Shown here piece after piece: positions 47,683 through 55,862 of a DNA stretch of 64,000 bases. The position numbers and the translations under genes were made by a program. The DNA is from Hephaestia mangrovi. GTDB lineage: Bacteria > Pseudomonadota > Alphaproteobacteria > Sphingomonadales > Sphingomonadaceae. The stretch's first letter is position 1, and each line of letters begins with the position of its first letter. The notes under the pieces were generated by a model. It searched no databases and was not told where the DNA came from. It worked only from the letters and a program-made list of their open reading frames with translations. The DNA is taken from NCBI RefSeq assembly GCF_019880555.1, contig NZ_JAINVU010000002.1:679381-743380 (forward strand), written 5' to 3'.

Positions 47683-48007
47683 CGCGATCGCTTATGCGCT
47701 GACGCTGCCCGATACGGTGCGTTCGACCCATTATGGCGGCCCCGCGGTCAAGGTCGCGAGCAACGGCCGCGCGTTCCTGTCGGCCGGACACGAGCCGCAG
47801 GAGGCGTTCTGCCTCTCGATCGATCGCGATACGATCGAGATGCTCAAGGAAACCGATCCCGACAGCTTCTTCCAGACGCCGCATTATATCGGCTGGGATG
47901 CGGTGCTGGTCCGCTACGACAGCCCCGATCCCGAGCGTGTCCGCGCGACGATCGCCCGCGCGCGCGATTGCGCCGCGGCAAAGAAGCCGGCGCGATCGCG
48001 CAAATGA
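47669..48007 (+). CDS. MmcQ/YjbR-like protein
   Basis: 112 residues with the YjbR double-wing fold pattern: LPDTVRSTHYGGPAVKV, FCLSIDRDTIEML, TPHYIGWDAVLVRYD and an Arg/Ala-rich end. Members are small predicted DNA-binding proteins of unknown role. It overlaps its neighbours by 14 and 4 bases. Confidence 0.85.
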   Translation: MTFDDAIAYALTLPDTVRSTHYGGPAVKVASNGRAFLSAGHEPQEAFCLSIDRDTIEMLKETDPDSFFQTPHYIGWDAVLVRYDSPDPERVRATIARARDCAAAKKPARSRK

Positions 48008-48876
48008 GCCGCTTCGCCCATTTCGTGGCGATCGACTGGTCCGGCGCAATAGGCCCCCGACAGAAAGGCATAGCGGTGGCGATCGCTGCCATCGGGGACG
48101 CCGCGCCACAACTCGTTCGCCCCGGCCATATCTGGTCGCGTGGCGACGTGCTTGCCTGGTTGCGCGAGGACATGCCGCCCGACGCCATCGTCGGCCTCGA
48201 CCTCGGGCTGTCGTTTCCGTTCGTCGATGCCGGCGCCTTCTTTCCGGCGTGGGAGGCGAGCCCGGCGGACGCCCGCAGCCTGTGGTCGCTGGTCGATCGG
48301 TTGTGCGATGACGACGCCCATCTCGCGGCGTCGCGTTTCGTCGATCATCCGATCGCCGCGCGTCATTTCCGCCGTCCCGGCGGCCGCACCGGCGATCTGT
48401 TCGGGATCGGCCGCGGTCGCCTGCGCATCACCGAGCATGCCCAGCGCGACCAGGGGCTCAATCCCTACAGCAATTTCAACCTCGTCGGCGCCGCGCAGGT
48501 CGGCAAGTCGTCGCTGACCGGCATGCGCGTGCTCAACCGGCTGGCGGGCACGATCCCGGTCTGGCCGTTCGATCCACTGCCTGCCGCCGGCCCGGTGATC
48601 GTCGAAATCTACACGAGCCTCGCCGCGCTCGCCGCCGGGCGCCGCAAGGGGCGGACCAAGATGATGTCGGTCGATGCGCTCAACACCGCCCTCACCCACC
48701 CCGCGATCGCCAGTGCGCCGACCCTCGGCGCCGGCGCGATCGACGACCATAGCGCCGACGCGCTCCTCACCGCTGCCTGGCTGCGCCGCAATGCCGATCG
48801 CGCCGCGCTTTGGCGCCCGGCGGCGCTCACCCCGAGGATCGCCGCAACAGAGGGCTGGACCTTCGGCGTCGTCTGA
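48004..48876 (+). CDS. Predicted RNase H-fold hydrolase (DUF429-like)
   Basis: 290 residues from ATG 48004. Three acidic positions suit an RNase H-like active site: Asp in FVAIDWSGAIG, Asp in IVGLDLGLSFPF, and Asp-Ala in IDDHSADALLTAAWL. This layout is that of DUF429-type predicted nucleases. Translationally coupled to the YjbR gene and thus to rarA, which makes a nucleic-acid role reasonable. Family assignment is by pattern only. Confidence 0.65.
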   Translation: MSRFAHFVAIDWSGAIGPRQKGIAVAIAAIGDAAPQLVRPGHIWSRGDVLAWLREDMPPDAIVGLDLGLSFPFVDAGAFFPAWEASPADARSLWSLVDRLCDDDAHLAASRFVDHPIAARHFRRPGGRTGDLFGIGRGRLRITEHAQRDQGLNPYSNFNLVGAAQVGKSSLTGMRVLNRLAGTIPVWPFDPLPAAGPVIVEIYTSLAALAAGRRKGRTKMMSVDALNTALTHPAIASAPTLGAGAIDDHSADALLTAAWLRRNADRAALWRPAALTPRIAATEGWTFGVV

Positions 48877-48932
48877 CGCATGGGGAGGATCGCTGGTGGG
48901 GCAGCCGGCCGACGCCGCGCCCGCACCGATAT

Positions 48933-49005
48933 GCCGGTTTAGCTCAGTTGGTAGAGCAGCGGTTTTGTAAACCGAAGGTCGCGGGTTCGAATCCTGCAAC
49001 CGGCA
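48933..49005 (+). tRNA. tRNA-Thr (anticodon UGU)
   Basis: Seven-pair acceptor GCCGGTT/AACCGGC, D-arm AGCTCAGTTGGTAGAGC, anticodon loop TTTGTAA (anticodon TGT), T-arm GCGGGTTCGAATCCTGC, discriminator A. The bases after it read CCG, not CCA, unlike the tRNA-Ser gene in this window. The 3' half is duplicated at 50.26 kb, so it appears to be an integration target. Confidence 0.97.
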
Positions 49006-49007
49006 CC
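48971..49007 (+). repeat. Direct repeat, proximal copy (tRNA-Thr 3' half)
   Basis: 37 bases from ACCGAAGGTCGCG to AACCGGCACC inside and just past tRNA-Thr. It matches the copy at 50262-50298 at 33 of 37 positions. This would be the attL-like end restored by the incoming element. Confidence 0.75.
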
Positions 49008-49105
49008 GCTGATCATTGATCGTGTTGTGGTGCGAGAAGAAGGACACCGGGCGGCGACCGTCTCCCACTTGCGACACCTACAAGCAAACGCCCGGAAGCC
49101 TTCGG

Positions 49106-50008
49106 CTACAAAGACGTGTAGCGGTAGCCATGGACCGTCATCAACAGCGCTTCGTTGGGTGCCAAGCCGGCCCATTGGCCGGCCCAAAACGAAAATTGGC
49201 TGTTGGATGGATTCGCCGCCCACATCTCCATCCACGGCTTTAGCCGATGCGAGACGAAGAACGGCATCGTCTGGCGATCCCATTCTTGGATCATCTGCCC
49301 GTTCAGGAACATCTGGATGACGCCGGCATATTCGTCGACCTTGATCTCGAACCGCATCCGCCGCCCTGAAAAATCCTCGCCGGCGAACAGTCGCACCGTC
49401 TGCTTGTGCTCGACGCCGTCCGGATAGGCGTGGATCGAAACGTCCAGTCCCTTGCGACCGGCGAATTCGAAATCGATCTCGTCCTTACTACCTGAGTTAT
49501 AGAGCCATAGCGGCGCGACGATCAGGCCGTCCTTCAGCTGCGGCAGTGTGACGTCGGTTTCCCACAGGCCGCTGTTATAAGCAGGCGTGCCATTGACCGC
49601 TTGCAATTGGGGGGCGCCGTTCGCGTCCAGCGTGAAATAGGTGTCCCCTCCATTCGGCTGCTGGATATGGTTGTAACGCCAGGGGATCGGGCTGAACGCG
49701 TTGTCCCAGTTGGATGCGGTCCATTTCGCGTTCCAGTTCCACAACGCCATATCGGTGAGATCGAGCGGCGGCAGCGTGCCGACCGTCTGCGAAAGCGCCG
49801 GGGAAACGTCGCTGACGGCGACCGCGGCGGATTTCGCGGGGGCTTTCGGCAAGGCCGATGACGTCGTGTCTCCCGTCACCGGCGCGGTAACGACAGTTAG
49901 AGGGTTGTCGGACCGGACTGCTCTCCCGTTCTTAGGATGAGCCTCCATGGTCACGGCGAAAGCGGTCGTGGCGATAGCTGTGACGGCCGTGATGATCGCG
50001 CGCACCAT
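49106..50008 (-). CDS. Secreted GH16 glycanase
   Basis: 300 residues from ATG 50008, preceded by GGAG. Signal peptide (1-18), a Ser/Thr/Ala/Pro linker (20-70), then a GH16 fold with catalytic motif DEIDFEFAG (ExDxE: nucleophile and acid/base Glu) and Trp-rich strands WNWNAKW, PWMEMWAAN and FWAGQW. Relatives cut beta-glucans, agars or bacterial exopolysaccharides such as succinoglycan. Its 5' region is AT-rich and it lies alone between the two tRNA-Thr repeats, so it may be transferred cargo. Confidence 0.85.
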   Translation of the reverse strand: MVRAIITAVTAIATTAFAVTMEAHPKNGRAVRSDNPLTVVTAPVTGDTTSSALPKAPAKSAAVAVSDVSPALSQTVGTLPPLDLTDMALWNWNAKWTASNWDNAFSPIPWRYNHIQQPNGGDTYFTLDANGAPQLQAVNGTPAYNSGLWETDVTLPQLKDGLIVAPLWLYNSGSKDEIDFEFAGRKGLDVSIHAYPDGVEHKQTVRLFAGEDFSGRRMRFEIKVDEYAGVIQMFLNGQMIQEWDRQTMPFFVSHRLKPWMEMWAANPSNSQFSFWAGQWAGLAPNEALLMTVHGYRYTSL

Positions 50009-50411
50009 GCGATCTCCTGAACAGGATGGAAAAATCTTCTCCTGCGATAATCTCGGGTCTCTGGAGGACCAGCGGGCTATCGCGCTAAATTGCCGCGACA
50101 ACAAGGTGAACCTGCGAACAAATGGTAAATTTTTTATTAAGATTTGGTCCACTGCGTAAGAATCATCCGTGCGGCGGGGCGGCAGACCCGACCGGCTATC
50201 CCGCCTCACTCGAACCGAAAGCTACCCGAGCATCCCGACTATAGCCGTCGCAGGGATCGTAACCGAAGGTCGCGAACTCAAATCCTGCAACCGGCACCAT
50301 TAACTTTTGAAGTTATTGCAGATTTGGCAGAATTCTGCGGCAAAATGGTTTTGCCGGGATCCCGCAGCGGCCATTGAGCGTCAGCGGAAAATATCCGGAT
50401 AGCTGCCAATT
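50009..50411. other. 403-base gene-free stretch with tRNA remnant
   Basis: Between the GH16 start and the regulator stop. The part next to GH16 is AT-rich (presumably its promoter region). The only other recognisable item is the tRNA-Thr 3' copy at 50262-50298. No integrase or coding frame is visible. Confidence 0.6.
50262..50298 (+). repeat. Direct repeat, distal copy (decayed tRNA-Thr 3' end)
   Basis: ACCGAAGGTCGCG and ATCCTGCAACCGGCACC are identical to tRNA-Thr; the T-loop between has four changes (GGTTCGA became AACTCAA), so it cannot work as a tRNA. The copy is followed by A, giving an encoded CCA end. It resembles the displaced original 3' end of the tRNA gene. Confidence 0.75.
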
Positions 50412-51188
50412 TTATTCCGCGATGCGAATATCGCATCCGAGCCGGCGTGCTTGATCGAGGCTTTCTTCCGGGGCTCCAGCATCTGTTACAAGCATGTTCA
50501 CCTCTTCGATGCCCATGATACGGTGCAAGCAGGTACGGCCGAACTTGCTGCTGTCGGTCACCGCGATGACCTCACGCGCGACGCGGGCCATCTTGCGGTT
50601 GAGCGCCGCCTCGCCCTCGAAATGCGTCGTGATGCCGCGTTGCAGGTCGATGCCGTCGACGCCGAGGAACAGCCGGTCGACCTGCAGGCTGTCGAGCGCC
50701 GCCTCGGTCTGGCCGCCGTAAAAGGCCATGTTCTTGCGCCGAAGCCGCCCGCCCAGCAGCACGATCTCGATATTGTCGCGGCGCATCAGCTGGTTGAGGA
50801 TGCCGGCATCGTTGGTCAGCACGACGATGTCGCCCTTTTCGGGCAGGAAGCGCGCGATCTGCGCGGTGGTGGTGCCTGAATCGAGGATGATCGCGTCACC
50901 GGGCCTCACCATCGAGGCGGCGAGCCGGCCGATGCGTTCCTTTTCTGACATGTGCAGCCCACGCTTGGCATCGACCGGATCCTCGTCGACCACGCCGATC
51001 ACGCCCGCCGCGACGGCGCCGCCATAACAGCGCACCGAAACGCCACGCTCTTCGAGGAAGGCGAGGTCTTTCCTGATCGTTTGCGTCGAAACCCCGAACC
51101 GATCCGAAAGCGCCAGCACCTGGACGCTCCCCTGATCGCTGAGCATGCCGATGATTTCCTGACGACGCCTACTTGTATCCCGCATCAT
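50412..51188 (-). CDS. DeoR-family repressor, AgaR-like
   Basis: 258 residues from ATG 51188 (MMRDTSRRRQEII). DeoR helix-turn-helix RFGVSTQTIRKDLAFLEERG, then the sugar-phosphate sensing DeoRC domain with GDAIILDSGTTTAQIA, VVLTNDAGIL and DRLFLGVDGIDLQRGITTH. The domain layout and genome context match AgaR, repressor of N-acetylgalactosamine genes. It is read divergently from the amidohydrolase gene, with TTTCGTT sites between. The frame is open 78 codons upstream but without family sequence. Confidence 0.9.
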   Translation of the reverse strand: MMRDTSRRRQEIIGMLSDQGSVQVLALSDRFGVSTQTIRKDLAFLEERGVSVRCYGGAVAAGVIGVVDEDPVDAKRGLHMSEKERIGRLAASMVRPGDAIILDSGTTTAQIARFLPEKGDIVVLTNDAGILNQLMRRDNIEIVLLGGRLRRKNMAFYGGQTEAALDSLQVDRLFLGVDGIDLQRGITTHFEGEAALNRKMARVAREVIAVTDSSKFGRTCLHRIMGIEEVNMLVTDAGAPEESLDQARRLGCDIRIAE

Positions 51189-51330
51189 GCCTCCAGCGGT
51201 CGATCTAGCGGCAAAATGCACACCACTCCATGCGTTTTTGTTTCGATGTGGTGCGGGCCGGCGCCGAGGGGCGGCGCTCATCTGTTCGTCGGCAGCTTCG
51301 TCGATCACCATTGGCCAAATCCCTCGTTGC

Positions 51331-51393
51331 AACGAAACATCATATAACGCAATATATCGCACAAACACTAGTCGGTTATAAGTTTCGTTATGT
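51331..51393. promoter_or_regulatory. AgaR-like operator pair, regulator/amidohydrolase
   Basis: Inverted pair: minus-strand ATGTTTCGTT (51331-51340) and plus-strand TTTCGTTATGT (51383-51393), about 40 bases apart, in the divergent promoter. The TTTCRTT unit is the core of the known E. coli AgaR site. Confidence 0.55.
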
Positions 51394-51411
51394 ATCAAAT
51401 TGGGGATCGAC

Positions 51412-52530
51412 ATGCAGCACAAACGGATTTCCGCTTTTCTCTCGGGCCTCGCGCTAATCTCCTTTGCGGCGAGCGCGGCGAGCGCTCAGGACAGCTATAG
51501 CGAGGCCGATTTCGTCCGGGTCGCCAAGTTCGACGCGCATGTCCACGATAATGTCGATCGCGACGCGTTTTTGGATATTGCGCGCAAGGACAATTTCGAG
51601 TTGTTGTCGATCAACGTCGATTATCCCGACTTCCCGCCGCTCGCGCTCCAAGCCGAGGCGGCCTTGCGTCATCACGGCGAGGATCCACAGCGCTTCCACT
51701 TTGCCACCACCTTCTCGATGAAGGGCTTCGGTGAGCCGGGCTGGACCGAACGTACCAATGCCGCGATCGATACCGCCGTCGCCAGGGGCGCGGTGGCGGT
51801 GAAGGTGTGGAAGAACATCGGCATGACGGTGCTGGACAAGAACGGCAAGCACATCTTCCTCGATGATCCGCGCTTCGATGGGGTGATGGCGCATATCCAG
51901 AAGCTCGGCATTCCGCTGATCGCGCATCAGGGCGAGCCGCTCAATTGCTGGCTGCCGCTCGATCAGATGACGACCGACAACGACCGCAGCTATTTCAAGG
52001 ACCATCCCCAATATTACATGTACCTCCATCCGGAGGAGCCGAGCTACGAGATGCTGATGGCGGCGCGCGATCGCTTCGTCGCCTTTCACCCCAAATTGTC
52101 GTTCGTCGGCGCGCACATGGCGAGCCTCGAATGGAGCGTCGACCGGCTGGCGACCTTCCTCGATCGCTTCCCCAACGCCAATGTCGACATCGCCGCCCGG
52201 ATCACGCAGGTCCAATACCAGTCCGACCACGATTACCAGAAGGTCCGTGACTTCTTCATCAAGTACCAGGATCGGCTAATGTACGGCACCGACATCGCCG
52301 ACAATCCGCCCGATCCGTCTGCAAAGGCAGAGAATCCGCCTGTCAGCAACACGAATTTCGAAGCTGACGTCGATCGCACCTGGAGATCGGACTGGCGTTA
52401 TCTGGCGACGCCCTTGACCCAGCACGTCGATGACCTGAAGGCCGATGTCAAAGGGCTCGCCTTACCCCGCGCGGTGATCGACAAGCTCTATTACAAGAAT
52501 GCCCACCGGATCTATCTGAAGGGCAAATAA
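51412..52530 (+). CDS. Exported amidohydrolase (amidohydrolase_2 type)
   Basis: 372 residues with a signal peptide (to about AQ, residue 26) and a TIM-barrel amidohydrolase: FDAHVHDNVDRD metal site, a Lys-containing AVKVWKN strand, LIAHQGEP, GAHMASLEWS and the Asp in LMYGTDI. All expected metal ligands are visible. The family hydrolyses lactones, amides or decarboxylates; substrate unknown. It lies beside the AgaR-like gene with shared operator sites, so is probably in the amino-sugar regulon. Start ATG 51412 (an in-frame TTG is 12 bases earlier). Confidence 0.85.
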   Translation: MQHKRISAFLSGLALISFAASAASAQDSYSEADFVRVAKFDAHVHDNVDRDAFLDIARKDNFELLSINVDYPDFPPLALQAEAALRHHGEDPQRFHFATTFSMKGFGEPGWTERTNAAIDTAVARGAVAVKVWKNIGMTVLDKNGKHIFLDDPRFDGVMAHIQKLGIPLIAHQGEPLNCWLPLDQMTTDNDRSYFKDHPQYYMYLHPEEPSYEMLMAARDRFVAFHPKLSFVGAHMASLEWSVDRLATFLDRFPNANVDIAARITQVQYQSDHDYQKVRDFFIKYQDRLMYGTDIADNPPDPSAKAENPPVSNTNFEADVDRTWRSDWRYLATPLTQHVDDLKADVKGLALPRAVIDKLYYKNAHRIYLKGK

Positions 52531-52576
52531 GGCTTCCTGCTGTCGTCACCCTGGCTTTGCCGGGTGATCGAACAAC

Positions 52577-52613
52577 AAAAAGCCCGCCCGGAATTACCGG
52601 GCGGGCTTTTTTT
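52577..52613. terminator. Strong bidirectional terminator
   Basis: AAAAAGCCCGCCCGG, loop AATTA, CCGGGCGGGCTTTTTTT: a perfect stem with A and T tracts on both sides, so it serves both the amidohydrolase (plus) and the TonB receptor (minus). Confidence 0.95.
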
Positions 52614-52626
52614 GTCGCTGCCGGAA

Positions 52627-55533
52627 TCAGAACCCGAAGCGGATGCCGGCGGTAAACGTCCGGCCGTAGGCGGTATAGCCGGCGCCGATGCTGCTGCTGG
52701 TGCCGGTTGCGCCAGAGGCCCAGATAATGTTGGGATCCCCGTTGAGATAGGTCCGGACGATCGAATTGGTCAAGTTACGTCCCTCGAGCGAGAGCTTGAT
52801 CCGCTTGGTGATGTCGAACGAAGCGGTTGCCGTCACCCAGTCATAGGCCTTGGCGATCGCCGGCACCCCGTCGATCTCGGTGTAGGTGGCATAAGTGAAC
52901 GAGCTCGAGTGATCCCATGATACGCTGAGCGAGATCGGGCCCTTTTCGTAGAACGGGTTGATCGAGAACGTCGTCGGCGAGATGCCGGCGATCGTACCGA
53001 CGTTCTGACCCTCGACGGTCGATGCACTCCACGTGTGGGTGAACTGCGCGCGAATCCCGAGGCCGTTCTTGAGCATGTGCTGCCACGACGCTTCGACGCC
53101 GTAGACCCGCGAGCTGTCGCCGTTGATCGGCTCGACAACGCTGAACAGCAGTGGGGCACACGGATTGCCGTTGAAACAGCCCACCGCACCGATATCGACG
53201 CCGTTGCGCTCGATCGTGGTGATGTCGCCGCTCAGTTTCTTGCCGAAGACCGCCAGCGACAGCATGTCGTTGGGGTGGTAATACCATTCGAGCGACGTAT
53301 CGAATTGCCAGGCCTTGATCGGCTTCAGCGCAGCGTTACCGTCATAATAGACGACATAATTCTGATTGCTGGTATCGTCGGTCTCGGTCGGCGCGAACTG
53401 GTTGAGATCGGGACGCGCCATTGTCCGCGCCGCCGCGACGCGCAGGTGCAGATTGTCGGTCAGCCCGAAATTGACATTCGCGGACGGGAGCGGGATCGTG
53501 TAGCTGCCCTTGGCACTGAGTGGCGAGGCTTCGGAATAGTCGGTCACCGCCGACGCTGTCGGGTTGGCGGTATCCTTCACCGTCACCGAGATGATCTTGT
53601 TGATCGCTGTCGCGGCGTGGGTGGTGGTGTGAACGAGCCGCAGGCCGATGTTGCCGGTCCAGCCATAACCGCTGAACGATCCCTCGATATAGCCCGAGAT
53701 GGTCTTTTCGCTGACGACATAGGAGTTGGTCGGGTTGAATTGCGGTAACGTGTCGGCGAAATTGTAGACGCCCTCGCCCGAGGTGTAGTTCGGCGTGCCG
53801 TCGAGCGATTTGAGCCCGGCGAGCAGCGCATCGGCATTGATAAGCACCTGGGTGCGCGGGAAATTGCCGCCGGCACCGGCAAAATAATTGGGGAACGCGA
53901 AGGTCGAGATGACGTCTTGTCCCATCGACGCGAAGGTGATCGGGCCCGGCTGACCTGGCATCGTGTTGTACAGCGTGCTGTACTGGTTCGAGCCGTTGGT
54001 CCAATCGTTCGAGATGTCACGACGTGATTTCGAGCGCTTGAGGAAGCTCACGCCGGCGTCGATATGCTTGAGAACGCTGTTGTCGACCTCATAAGTGCCG
54101 TCGAGCTTGGCGCCGGTTACGGTGTCCTTGATCGTATCGCCCGACAGGCCGTCATAATGCGTGCTCCACAGACTGTTGTCGTCGAGCGCGCCCGAGGCGA
54201 GCGCCGTCGCGTAATCGCTGCCATCGGGCAGTGTCACGCTGATATCCGGCATCTTGTTCTTGTTGGCCGAGAAGGTCATGGTGTTCTGATTGTACGGTGT
54301 CGGCGAAACCAGTCCTGCGGTCAGGAAGGTATCGAGCCCGCCTTCGGGGCGGCTGGCGTGCGAGCGATAGACGTCGCCGCGCAACGTGAAGCGGTCGGTC
54401 GGCTTCCATTCGACATTGCCGCCGATCAGGTATGTGCTGACCTTGCGGTGGATCGTCTGATTGACCAGCTCGGGGTCGAAATTGTTCGCCGTGAACTGGG
54501 TTATGTACCCGTTTTCGACCGTTACGTTCGACCATTCGGGCAGGCCGTTCGCGTCATAAGTGAAATCGGGATAATAGCTCTGGTTGTACGCGACCTGCGG
54601 GTCGTTGAGCTTGGTGTACATCCCGTCGAGCGTGATGTGCAGTGTATCGGTCGGCTTCCATTCGACCGTACCGGTTATCGCCATGCGCTTCTTGCGATCG
54701 ACCACCGAGCCGAACTGGATGCAGCACAGCCCGTTGACCGGCATCGCGTCGGCCGGCGGCTCGCCATCCGCGGTCGGCGCGGGTGGCCATACGCCGGGGC
54801 TGTACGGATCCCAGGTCGAATAATTGAGCGCGTCGGTACGGAATTTCATGTCCGAATAGACGACGCCGAGCAGCGCGCCGAAGGTGCCCGAGCTGTTGGT
54901 GTCGCTGACGAAGCCGGAGAGCTTGTAGCCCTTGTAATGCGACATGTCGTTGTAATTGCCTTCGACCCGCATCGCCATGTGTAGCCCGCGATGATCAAGC
55001 GGGCGCGCCGAACGCAGGTTGACGGTGCCGCCAATGCTGCCCTCGACCGCAGCGGCCTGCGGCGATTTCAGCACGTCTGCGCCCGAGATGACGTCCGCCG
55101 GAAGGATGTCGAACGCGAAGTCGCGGCCGTCGTCGTCGGTCGCCAAGATGCGATCGTTGAGCGTCGTGATATTATATTGCGAGCCGAGGCCGCGGACGCT
55201 GACATATTGGCCTTCGCCGCCGGTCGTGCGGTTGATCGTGATGCCGGTGATATGCTGCAGCGAGTCGGCGACGTCGCTGTCGGGGAAGCGACCGAGCTCG
55301 GTCGCATTGACCGAATCGAGCACCACGGCGGACTGGCGCTTGATCTCGACCGACTTGTCGAGGCTGCCGCGAATGCCGACGACGACGATATCTTGGCTCG
55401 CCTGGTTGGCGGCGGCGGTGTCCGACGTGCTGGTTGCCGGGGTGGACTGGCTCTGCGCTAATGCCGCGGTCGAGGCCGAGGCGAGTGCAATGGCGAGAAA
55501 GCGGGTGGTCGTGCGTAATGTGTGTGTGGCCAT
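52627..55533 (-). CDS. TonB-dependent receptor, carbohydrate-type
   Basis: 968 residues from ATG 55533 (MATHTLRTTTRF), with a signal peptide ending near ALAQ. The plug domain runs about 50-200 (TonB-box-like DIVVVGIRGSLDKSVEIKR, then GRFPDSDVADSLQHITGITINR and VSVRGLGSQYN), followed by a 22-strand barrel ending in GIRFGF. No STN signalling domain. This pattern is that of proteobacterial glycan/sugar receptors. It is the probable outer-membrane entry for the substrate of the downstream divergent hydrolase. A convergent terminator separates it from the amidohydrolase. Confidence 0.93.
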   Translation of the reverse strand: MATHTLRTTTRFLAIALASASTAALAQSQSTPATSTSDTAAANQASQDIVVVGIRGSLDKSVEIKRQSAVVLDSVNATELGRFPDSDVADSLQHITGITINRTTGGEGQYVSVRGLGSQYNITTLNDRILATDDDGRDFAFDILPADVISGADVLKSPQAAAVEGSIGGTVNLRSARPLDHRGLHMAMRVEGNYNDMSHYKGYKLSGFVSDTNSSGTFGALLGVVYSDMKFRTDALNYSTWDPYSPGVWPPAPTADGEPPADAMPVNGLCCIQFGSVVDRKKRMAITGTVEWKPTDTLHITLDGMYTKLNDPQVAYNQSYYPDFTYDANGLPEWSNVTVENGYITQFTANNFDPELVNQTIHRKVSTYLIGGNVEWKPTDRFTLRGDVYRSHASRPEGGLDTFLTAGLVSPTPYNQNTMTFSANKNKMPDISVTLPDGSDYATALASGALDDNSLWSTHYDGLSGDTIKDTVTGAKLDGTYEVDNSVLKHIDAGVSFLKRSKSRRDISNDWTNGSNQYSTLYNTMPGQPGPITFASMGQDVISTFAFPNYFAGAGGNFPRTQVLINADALLAGLKSLDGTPNYTSGEGVYNFADTLPQFNPTNSYVVSEKTISGYIEGSFSGYGWTGNIGLRLVHTTTHAATAINKIISVTVKDTANPTASAVTDYSEASPLSAKGSYTIPLPSANVNFGLTDNLHLRVAAARTMARPDLNQFAPTETDDTSNQNYVVYYDGNAALKPIKAWQFDTSLEWYYHPNDMLSLAVFGKKLSGDITTIERNGVDIGAVGCFNGNPCAPLLFSVVEPINGDSSRVYGVEASWQHMLKNGLGIRAQFTHTWSASTVEGQNVGTIAGISPTTFSINPFYEKGPISLSVSWDHSSSFTYATYTEIDGVPAIAKAYDWVTATASFDITKRIKLSLEGRNLTNSIVRTYLNGDPNIIWASGATGTSSSIGAGYTAYGRTFTAGIRFGF

Positions 55534-55557
55534 GATTTCCCCCTCAACCTCTTCGTG

Positions 55558-55596
55558 AAATTTCACTATGTTTCATTCTGTGTGGCGTTTCGTCAC
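55558..55596. promoter_or_regulatory. AgaR-like sites at the receptor promoter
   Basis: Three units, TTTCACTATG (55561), TTTCATTCTG (55571) and TTTCGTCAC (55588). The first two are exactly 10 bases apart, on one face of the helix. Confidence 0.55.
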
Positions 55597-55770
55597 AAAG
55601 CAACCCCCTTTTTGTCATGGCACCGTAATAACCGTCACGTCACGGAATCTGCTGCAAAATGACCGCAGGTTGAGCATCGGCGCCGGTTTTTCGCGATTTT
55701 CAGGCCCTTTCGCTGCGAACAGCCGCCACACTCATGCGCATCTCCTGCTTCAATGGTGCGAGCCTACACC

Positions 55771-55814
55771 GAAAGAAAACGAATTTTTTCGGTTCATTTT
55801 CGTTTGCGTCTTTC
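55771..55814. promoter_or_regulatory. AgaR-like sites at the hydrolase promoter
   Basis: An inverted arrangement: minus-strand TTCGTTTTCTTTC (55771-55783) and plus-strand TTCATTTTCGTTTGCGTC (from 55793), 50-90 bases before the hydrolase start. Confidence 0.5.
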
Positions 55815-55862
55815 GCGCGGCTCGTGCACCTTGGCTACTAGCAGGCGGAGAGGGGAGATCGA

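Larger units (their letters stand above)
55534..55862. other. Divergent promoter region, receptor/hydrolase
   Basis: 329 bases with no gene. It holds a cluster of TTTCNNT repeats at each end (listed separately) and nothing else I recognise; it must contain the promoters of the TonB receptor and the Tat-exported hydrolase. Confidence 0.6.

Noticed and set aside
46079..48109. A 676-codon minus-strand frame over rarA and its partners
   Set aside because: Antisense shadow of rarA, which has all AAA+ motifs.
50262..50298. A second tRNA-Thr gene
   Set aside because: Only the 3' half is present and the T-loop is altered; it is a repeat, not a tRNA.
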